DNA from: Flavobacteriales bacterium
Lineage (GTDB): Bacteria; Bacteroidota; Bacteroidia; Flavobacteriales_D; Sanyastnellaceae
Length of the DNA stretch: 10,704 nt
Direction of reading: 5' to 3'
Assembly: GCA_028823435.1 (NCBI GenBank)
Contig: JAPKBK010000043.1
Span: 1 to 10,704, forward strand
Position numbers and translations under genes: made by a program. Position 1 is the first letter of the stretch. Each line of letters starts with the position of its first letter. Under the pieces are notes generated by a model. That model was given only the letters and a program-made list of their open reading frames with translations. It was not told where the DNA came from and searched no databases. Positions 1 to 5,716 of the stretch are shown in pieces.

Positions 1-584
1 GAGCCGAATTCAGGATCTCGTCCTCTGTTGCTTAATCCATCCGTTGTGAAAATAACGCCAGCGATATTTCTGTGTGAAAATTTATCACGAAGCCCTTCCA
101 AAGCCGATCCGATATCCGTGCGTGGCGCGTCAAATAAAAGTTGAGAACTTTGAATTGAATCTCCCCAATCATTGATGTCTAACCCAATCAGCTGCGTCCC
201 GAAAATGTAGTTTTCTACTTCGAACCCATTTTCAACAAATGGGAGCGGGGCTTTGTTCACCCAGTCTGCAAGTGCCAACCTATTCGTAGTGCTATCTTTT
301 CCGACCCATTGGGAGGATGTTCCATCGTGAACCAGAAGCACTGTAGCTGGTTCGGTCTCTACCGTGATTGTCTTCAGGATAGGTTCTAAGAGTAAAAAGC
401 AGAGTAAACTGAGTACGCTTAGTCTTAACAATCCAAGCCCCCATCTCAACCATGCTTTCTGCGGACCTTCCGTTCCTATTGCATATCGAAGCAACGTTAA
501 TCCAAGTGCTACAGATACTGCGACGCACCACTTCCAGAGCGCAACGTCAACGAGAATGTCAGGCCAAATTGAGCTCACAATCAT
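1..584 (-). CDS. Membrane-anchored VWA-like protein, 3' end cut by window edge
   Basis: This is the last visible gene of the minus-strand operon. It begins 7 bp after the fabG stop with the ATG at 584-582 and stays open for 194 codons to the window edge, so the C-terminus is missing. The translation has two hydrophobic segments (about residues 17-33 and 46-66, the second ending in LLLEPIL). A von Willebrand factor A-like fold follows: strand TVLLVHDGTSS (81-91), a FDAPRTDIGSAL stretch near 151-161, and strand GVIFTTDGLSNRG (176-188). In VWA domains the first strand carries the metal-binding DxSxS motif; here it reads D87-G-T-S-S91, with Thr in the middle position. Bacteroidota commonly encode roughly 700-residue proteins with two N-terminal helices and a periplasmic VWA-like domain, and this start matches that plan. 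Their function is not established. The family call is fairly sure, the role unknown. The start has no Shine-Dalgarno sequence, only an A-rich leader. Confidence 0.72.
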   Translation of the reverse strand, partial: MIVSSIWPDILVDVALWKWCVAVSVALGLTLLRYAIGTEGPQKAWLRWGLGLLRLSVLSLLCFLLLEPILKTITVETEPATVLLVHDGTSSQWVGKDSTTNRLALADWVNKAPLPFVENGFEVENYIFGTQLIGLDINDWGDSIQSSQLLFDAPRTDIGSALEGLRDKFSHRNIAGVIFTTDGLSNRGRDPEFG

Positions 585-591
585 TTTAAGT

Positions 592-1338
592 TTAAGCGGT
601 AACCATTCCGCCACACACATTCAGTGTTTGGCCAGTAACATAAGAACTCATATCACTCGCTAGGAAAACACATGCGTTTGCTACGTCTTCTGGAGTTCCG
701 CCGCGTTTTAGCGGTATTCCTTCACGCCATCCTTGCACAGTCGCTTCATCTAATTTTTCGGTCATCTCAGTCTCAATAAAACCTGGTGCTATTGCATTAC
801 TTCGGATGTTTCTCGAGCCAAGCTCTAGCGCTACAGATTTTGTAAAACCCAGTATGCCTGCTTTGGAAGCTGCGTAATTCGCTTGGCCGGCGTTTCCTTT
901 GACGCCCACGACGGAGCTAATATTTATAATGGATCCAGATCGTGCTTTCAGCATCGTCCGAAGTACAGACTTTGTAAGATTGAAACAGCTTTTTAAATTC
1001 ACATTTATCACTCTGTCCCATTGGTCTTCTGACATGCGCATAAGCAATGTGTCATCCGTGATGCCGGCATTGTTTACGAGAATATCTACTCCTCCGTATG
1101 CATCAAGCACCTCTTTCACGAGATGTTCTGCGTCTTCCATTTTTGATGCATCTGACTTAAATCCCCGCGCCTGACCTCCTTCGGCCGTGAGAGATTCCTC
1201 CAGTTCTACTGCTCTCTCAGTGGAGCCTATATATGTAAAAGCAACAGTAGCACCTTGGGCGATGAAAGATCTGGCTATGGATTCTCCGATTCCTCTAGAT
1301 GCTCCCGTAATAATCGCAATTTTTCCTTTTAATAACAT
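592..1338 (-). CDS. fabG: 3-oxoacyl-[acyl-carrier-protein] reductase FabG
   Basis: FabG carries out the NADPH-dependent reduction of 3-oxoacyl-ACP to 3-hydroxyacyl-ACP in the cytoplasmic type II fatty-acid elongation cycle. The 248-residue product has the usual FabG length and classical short-chain dehydrogenase motifs: the nucleotide-binding TGASRGIG (11-18), NNAG (89-92), Asn114, and the catalytic Ser142, Tyr155 and Lys159 (in GQANYAASKAG). The PGFIETEMT loop (185-193) and the C-terminal VTGQTLNVCGG are also typical of FabG. It lies 12 bp after the iron-sulfur gene and 7 bp before the VWA-like gene, so it is probably cotranscribed with envelope genes; no acpP, fabD or fabF is adjacent here. 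The ATG at 1338 is preceded by AGAACTTAAAAC, with no Shine-Dalgarno sequence. The family is certain. A broader-specificity SDR paralogue cannot be excluded, but the motif fit to FabG is close over the whole length. Confidence 0.93.
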   Translation of the reverse strand: MLLKGKIAIITGASRGIGESIARSFIAQGATVAFTYIGSTERAVELEESLTAEGGQARGFKSDASKMEDAEHLVKEVLDAYGGVDILVNNAGITDDTLLMRMSEDQWDRVINVNLKSCFNLTKSVLRTMLKARSGSIINISSVVGVKGNAGQANYAASKAGILGFTKSVALELGSRNIRSNAIAPGFIETEMTEKLDEATVQGWREGIPLKRGGTPEDVANACVFLASDMSSYVTGQTLNVCGGMVTA

Positions 1339-1350
1339 GTTTTAAGTTCT

Positions 1351-2151
1351 TTATTCTGGTACAATACTCACTGCGGACGCAATCATCTCTGCGATGTCTT
1401 GAACATTCACGGTGTCGGATTTTTCAGCACTCTTAACGCCGTCAGTCATCATGGTGTTACAGAAAGGACATCCTGTAGCAACAATTGCAGCTGAAGTCTC
1501 AAGAACGTCTTCTGTACGTTGATCGTTAATTTCTTTGTTTCCCTTTTCAGCTTCTTTAAACATTTGAGCGCCTCCCGCCCCGCAACAGAGCCCCTTCGAT
1601 TTACAACGGCGCATTTCAACGAGTTCTGCATCAAGAGCTTCTATGACAGAGCGAGGCGCTTCATACTCTCCATTTCCTCGGCCCAAATAACACGGATCAT
1701 GGAACGTAATGCGTTTCCCTTTAAATGGGTGGTCATCGGCCAATGTGATTTTCCCCTCTGAAATAAGTGTCGCAATAAACTGACTGTGGTGCATCACTTC
1801 GTACGCACCTCCAAGCTCAGGATACTCGTTTTTCATGATGTTGAAACAGTGAGGGCAACCTGTCACAATTTTCTTAATGCCATAGCCATTGAGAACAGCG
1901 ATGTTTGTCGCTGCTTGCATTTGGAAAAGGAATTCATTTCCCGCTCTTTTTGCGGGATCGCCAGTACAGCTCTCCTCAGCACCCAGGACTGCAAAACTTA
2001 CGTTTGCGTGGTGGAGTATTTGGGCAATCGCTTTTGTGATCCGCTTGGCTCTGTCGTCAAAACTGCCGGCACATCCCACCCAAAAAAGCACCTCGGGAGA
2101 TTTGCCTTCAGCGATCATCTCCGCCATCGTAGGAACCTTAAATGTATTCAT
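1351..2151 (-). CDS. HdrB/CCG-type cysteine-rich (Fe-S)-binding protein
   Basis: This soluble 266-residue protein has two cysteine-rich CCG-type domains, as in heterodisulfide reductase HdrB/HdrD, GlpC and glycolate oxidase GlcF. In domain 1 the cysteines are C27, C62 (in ESCTGD) and C99-x2-C102. In domain 2 they are C154, C189-C190-G and C228-x2-C231. The second half therefore carries a full CCG motif, while the first has Ser-Cys in place of Cys-Cys. Such domains bind an unusual [4Fe-4S] cluster and pass electrons in disulfide, quinone or 2-hydroxyacid chemistry. It follows the membrane iron-sulfur gene by 27 bp; together they look like a split HdrD- or GlpC-like unit with the membrane subunit upstream. 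No catalytic flavoprotein is in the window, so the substrate is unknown. The ATG at 2151 has no Shine-Dalgarno sequence. The family call is strong, the physiological role open. Confidence 0.85.
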   Translation of the reverse strand: MNTFKVPTMAEMIAEGKSPEVLFWVGCAGSFDDRAKRITKAIAQILHHANVSFAVLGAEESCTGDPAKRAGNEFLFQMQAATNIAVLNGYGIKKIVTGCPHCFNIMKNEYPELGGAYEVMHHSQFIATLISEGKITLADDHPFKGKRITFHDPCYLGRGNGEYEAPRSVIEALDAELVEMRRCKSKGLCCGAGGAQMFKEAEKGNKEINDQRTEDVLETSAAIVATGCPFCNTMMTDGVKSAEKSDTVNVQDIAEMIASAVSIVPE

Positions 2152-2178
2152 CTCAAAAGTGTATTGTTAAGCTTAGTT

Positions 2179-3525
2179 CTATGCATCTTTGATCCAGTCT
2201 CCACGCGATGCAGCAGGGAAAGCCCAGGGTGCACCGTTGTTTTCGATGTTGTTAAACATGTTTGTGATGGTCTCAGGCGATTTACTGTCCTCCATAATTA
2301 AACTTCTGCGCATGTCTAGAATGATTCCCATGGGACTTATATTTATAGGGCAGGCATCCACACAGGCTTGACATGATGTACACGCCCAAAGTTCCTCTTC
2401 AGTGATATAGCTTCCAAGCAACGTCTTCCCATCGTCTTTGAATACGCCGTCGTTTGCATCCCGATTGTGTCCGATTTCATCCACCCGATCCCTAGAGTCC
2501 ATCATGATCTTTCTCGGAGAGAGAAGCTTCCCGGTCATACTCGCAGGACATACAGAGGTACACCTTCCACACTCTGTGCATGAGTAAGATTCCATGATTT
2601 GCTTCCAGTTTAAATCAGTGCCATCCTTCACGCCGAAGCTGAGTGGTGCTTCAGGTTCAGCATTATTGTCTGGTGGTGGGGGAGTCGCATATGGGTCAGC
2701 AGTGGGGTCCATCATGAGGTCGACTTCTTTTTTAACCGATGCCATGTTGTTCAACGTGCCGCTTTTATTCAGGTTAGAGTAATAAGTGTTCGGGAAAGCG
2801 AGCAATATATGAAAGTGCTTTGAGTAGGGTACGTAAACTAAAAATGAAATCACACCAGCGATATGCAACCACCAAAAACCTCTTTCCGCAATAACAATTC
2901 CGGCCTCACTTAAGCCAGAATACATTGGCACAAGGAATTGACTTATCGGGAAACTGCCTGCCTTTACATAGTGATCTACATCGAGACTTTGAGCGATGGC
3001 GTCTGTCGCGTTCATGCTCAGAAACGCAAACATCAAGACAATCTCAACAACAAGTATAATGTTCGCATCCATTGATGGCCATCCACCCATTTCAGGAGAT
3101 TTAAACCGTGCAAGTGCAATGACATTTCTCCTGATAAGAAATATTACGCAGGCAACCAGAACGGCAAATGCAAGAATTTCAAAAATGGCAATGAGAACAT
3201 TATATACGGATCCCAAAGACGAGAAAATGCGATGCGTACCCAGCAGACCGTCTAACACAATCTCGAGCATTTCGATATTAATAATCACGAATCCCAAATA
3301 CACACAAATGTGAAGGATTCCTGCTACGGGTCGGGCCACCATTTTGCTTTGTCCGATGGCAACACGGGCCATGGTTTTCCATCTCTCGGCTTTCCTGTCT
3401 GACAGGTCAATGTCACGCCCCATGTTAATGTTACGTCGCACAAAGGCGATGCGTCTGGAAAACAGAAAAATGCCTGTCCCTAGCATCGTCGCAAAAATTA
3501 TTTGTGCAAGATGAGCAATAATCAT
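2179..3525 (-). CDS. Membrane (Fe-S)-binding protein: NarI-like heme region plus two 4Fe-4S clusters
   Basis: The 448-residue protein starts with a membrane region of about five hydrophobic segments (near 4-23, 68-90, 106-131, 153-172 and 216-235). His72, His221, His237 and His239 lie in or beside them and could ligate b-type heme, as in NarI/DsrM-like subunits. A proline-rich linker (about 281-293) leads to a ferredoxin-like domain with C316-x2-C319-x2-C322-x3-C326-P and C382-x2-C385-x2-C388-x3-C392-P, two classical [4Fe-4S] motifs. The likely role is electron transfer between a membrane quinone pool and the soluble CCG protein encoded immediately downstream, which supplies the other half of an HdrDE- or GlpC-like module. 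It begins 8 bp after the MCE gene stop, so it is probably translated from the same message. The direction of electron flow and the redox partner cannot be read from the sequence. The heme ligands are inferred from position only. Confidence 0.85.
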   Translation of the reverse strand: MIIAHLAQIIFATMLGTGIFLFSRRIAFVRRNINMGRDIDLSDRKAERWKTMARVAIGQSKMVARPVAGILHICVYLGFVIINIEMLEIVLDGLLGTHRIFSSLGSVYNVLIAIFEILAFAVLVACVIFLIRRNVIALARFKSPEMGGWPSMDANIILVVEIVLMFAFLSMNATDAIAQSLDVDHYVKAGSFPISQFLVPMYSGLSEAGIVIAERGFWWLHIAGVISFLVYVPYSKHFHILLAFPNTYYSNLNKSGTLNNMASVKKEVDLMMDPTADPYATPPPPDNNAEPEAPLSFGVKDGTDLNWKQIMESYSCTECGRCTSVCPASMTGKLLSPRKIMMDSRDRVDEIGHNRDANDGVFKDDGKTLLGSYITEEELWACTSCQACVDACPINISPMGIILDMRRSLIMEDSKSPETITNMFNNIENNGAPWAFPAASRGDWIKDA

Positions 3526-3533
3526 TTCTGTAT

Positions 3534-4592
3534 TCAGTCTGTTTGGTTTTCCATCTCCTCACGTATCATCTTCTCCATACGTTTGATGTCACCTTTTGAC
3601 ATCTTTGCGTCTTGCTTCCTGCCAAACAAACTCACCCTTACATATTTCCATGGGTTGAGTTGTAAATCGTCTAGCAGGTCTTGAATTTCCGTATTGGTGT
3701 CCACCAAACCATCATAAAGACTGTCATTTACCAATAGTTTTCCAATGGTGCCTTCTCCACTGTTGATGCGATTTGTTACCGCTGTGACTTCCTCCATTGC
3801 TTTCTCGGCCTTCACTAACGTACGTGTAATATCCACTGATACAAGAGAGTCACTTAGGTCAGAGAAATTTGTAATGATATTAGAAATCTGCGTGTTGTTG
3901 TCGTTGAGGTTTTGAGCGATTTTATCGATGTTAGACATCACATTTTTAAAGATAATTCTGTTTTCAGCAACCAATCCATCGATGTTGTCTACCGTATTCT
4001 CAAGTGTCCTTACAGTTCTTTGCAAGCTCTCAAATGCTGAAGGCAGTGATTGTGTCGCGTCGTCATCAAAGACCGCTTTCATATTCAAAAGGATATCGTC
4101 GACCCCCTTGATGAGTTCTTCGGTTTTTCTTCTGAGGGGTTCAAGTTCTTTTCTGACCGCCTCCGTAATATCCATCTCAACTGACGCAAGCAGTGTGTCT
4201 CCTTGTTGAGCGTAAGATTCGGTGATTCCAGGTTCAATCTTGATCGCTTTTGTGCCAAATAAGTCCGAAGAATATATTTTCGCATCCGAATCAATCGGAA
4301 TTCTTAATTGAGACTCTTCAATGGTAAACTCGACCAAGATGGAACCATCCCCACTGTCAGAAAACCCAACTTCGGATACTTGTCCCACTTTAAAACCGTT
4401 GACTAATACCGGATTTGATACGGACAGTCCTTCAATCTTATTGTAAACAGCATACAGGGTGATTTGTTTGCTTAAAGGATTGAAGCCCTTGAGGTAATTG
4501 ATGCCAAGAAACAGCAGTGCCACCCCCAAAATCATCAGGGTGCCAATTTTAAATTCTTGCGAAATACTTTTCGTTCTTGCTTCCTTACTCAC
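3534..4592 (-). CDS. MCE/MlaD-family lipid transport protein
   Basis: This is the substrate-binding component of a probable Mla-type lipid transporter, anchored in the inner membrane and exposed to the periplasm. The 352-residue protein has one N-terminal transmembrane helix (about 17-33, ILGVALLFLGINYL) and then an MCE domain (about 43-121, with the PVLVNGFKVGQV and AKIYSSDLFGTKAIKI blocks). A long helical, probably coiled region (about 145-275) follows, and then a conserved tail with GEGTIGKLLVNDSLYDGL (279-296) and NPWKYVRVSLFG (313-324), typical of the Bacteroidetes form. The start is GTG at 4592, inside the upstream amidase stop (GTGA, 4589-4592), which suggests translational coupling; the next Met (residue 20) would cut into the membrane helix. 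No MlaE permease or MlaF ATPase lies in this window, so its partners must be encoded elsewhere. Confidence 0.9.
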   Translation of the reverse strand: MSKEARTKSISQEFKIGTLMILGVALLFLGINYLKGFNPLSKQITLYAVYNKIEGLSVSNPVLVNGFKVGQVSEVGFSDSGDGSILVEFTIEESQLRIPIDSDAKIYSSDLFGTKAIKIEPGITESYAQQGDTLLASVEMDITEAVRKELEPLRRKTEELIKGVDDILLNMKAVFDDDATQSLPSAFESLQRTVRTLENTVDNIDGLVAENRIIFKNVMSNIDKIAQNLNDNNTQISNIITNFSDLSDSLVSVDITRTLVKAEKAMEEVTAVTNRINSGEGTIGKLLVNDSLYDGLVDTNTEIQDLLDDLQLNPWKYVRVSLFGRKQDAKMSKGDIKRMEKMIREEMENQTD

Positions 4593-5716
4593 GGTGACTT
4601 TATTTCCTCTAATATACGCGCCATAGGGACTCTTTTACCATCTTTGAAAGCCGCAACAAATGCCCCACTAAATCCTTGGTCTCTCAGGTCTCTTTTTTTA
4701 ATGTGAGCATCCTCAGAATCAACAAACAAACCCGTCGTGTATTTGTATTGACCGCCACTAAGGTACATGTCTACGTTTTGTAGACCTCTAAAAACAGGGT
4801 CACTTTTATCAAGTTCTATTGGGGAAGATGCAATCTGTACGCTAAACGTTATTCCGTCAGTGTGTTGCGGCTTCGTTTCTTTCTCAGATTCCTTGACAGG
4901 TTTGTCAGTGTTTAGGGGTTTGTGAATGTCTCGGTAGTCGCGAAACGCTCGAAAAAGGGCAGATGCCATATATGTTCTGCCGTCTTCACTCTGTAGAAAA
5001 TCTTCTTCGTTTGGATTTGTAAGGAATCCCAACTCAACCAACACACTCGGCATTGATGTAAATGAAATCACATAGTAGCCTGCTTGTCTGACCCCACGAT
5101 CTTTTCTTCCTACTTTATCTCGAAATTGATTTTGAATAAGCGAACCAAGTTGCAACGAGTTGTCAAGAAATACATTTTGGCGCAGTGATAGCGCGATGTA
5201 TGTGTCAGGATCATTTGGATTAAACCCGTCGTAATTGTCTTCATAATTGTCCTCTTTGAAGATGCTGGCATTTTCTCGCATAGCGCTGTTCAAGCTCTCC
5301 TCCGTTTTGTGCATTCCCATGACATATGTTCCACAGCCTCGCGCATTTTCTGTGGTAAATGCATCACAGTGAATGGAAATAAAAACGTCAGCTTCGGCGT
5401 CGTTGGCAATTTTAACGCGCGAACTGAGTTTGGGAAAAGAGTCATCTGTCCTTGTGAGTATAACTTTCACATCGGGCATTTTATCTGTTATGTATTCTGC
5501 GAGTTTATTCGAAACATCTAATGTGACATCTTTTTCAGTGAGTGAATATCTACCGGTCCCCAAATTTCCAGGATCTTTCCCGCCATGTCCTGCGTCAATA
5601 ACCACTACCATTGCTGGTTCTAGAGGTGTAAACGCACCCGAAACGAAAACGGCAACAATTGCTAGGGCAAGAACCGCTGGTTTAAGTAGCTTTGAGGGTT
5701 GTTTAAGATGCTTCAT
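4589..5716 (-). CDS. N-acetylmuramoyl-L-alanine amidase (Amidase_3) with SPOR-like C-terminus
   Basis: This is a zinc amidase that cuts the amide bond between N-acetylmuramic acid and the stem peptide, acting in the periplasm in cell separation and wall turnover. The 375-residue product starts with a basic n-region and hydrophobic core (about 11-29), a signal peptide or anchor. The catalytic domain follows with DAGHGGKDPG (41-50, zinc ligand His44), LTEKD (Glu61), SIHCDA (His116) and VELGFLTN (227-234, catalytic Glu228). Between them lies a long insert (about 135-180), the position where AmiB/AmiC-type enzymes carry a helix that blocks the active site until a LytM-type activator binds. After an acidic and basic linker, residues 289-362 resemble a SPOR domain (SVQIASS, YKYTTGLF, AFVAAFKDGKRV). 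It is the first gene of the leftward operon, and its ATG overlaps that of lptD on the other strand. Confidence 0.92.
   Translation of the reverse strand: MKHLKQPSKLLKPAVLALAIVAVFVSGAFTPLEPAMVVVIDAGHGGKDPGNLGTGRYSLTEKDVTLDVSNKLAEYITDKMPDVKVILTRTDDSFPKLSSRVKIANDAEADVFISIHCDAFTTENARGCGTYVMGMHKTEESLNSAMRENASIFKEDNYEDNYDGFNPNDPDTYIALSLRQNVFLDNSLQLGSLIQNQFRDKVGRKDRGVRQAGYYVISFTSMPSVLVELGFLTNPNEEDFLQSEDGRTYMASALFRAFRDYRDIHKPLNTDKPVKESEKETKPQHTDGITFSVQIASSPIELDKSDPVFRGLQNVDMYLSGGQYKYTTGLFVDSEDAHIKKRDLRDQGFSGAFVAAFKDGKRVPMARILEEIKSP
5687..5694 (+). promoter_or_regulatory. Possible lptD promoter -7 element
   Basis: TAGCTTTG matches the Bacteroidetes -7 consensus TAnnTTTG exactly. It lies 20 bp upstream of the ATG at 5715 and 68 bp upstream of the alternative ATG at 5763, inside the start of the oppositely oriented amidase gene. 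No TTTG or TTG lies at the expected 17-23 bp upstream spacing; the nearest, at 5659-5661, is 25 bp away. The site is therefore only a candidate. Confidence 0.3.

Noticed and set aside
364..663. Short open frames over the left end (plus 364-663, minus 292-531)
   Set aside because: They overlap fabG and the VWA-like frame, which have family motifs, start spacing and an operon context that these lack.
1786..2301. 171-residue plus-strand open frame
   Set aside because: It is antisense to the CCG Fe-S gene and the end of the membrane Fe-S gene. The product has no recognisable domain, while the opposite strand has clear cysteine motifs.
5373..5714. In-frame open extension upstream of lptD, giving a 919-residue protein
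   Set aside because: The extra 114 residues are antisense to the well-supported amidase N-terminal half, show no LptD-like or signal features, and would bury the signal peptide inside the protein.
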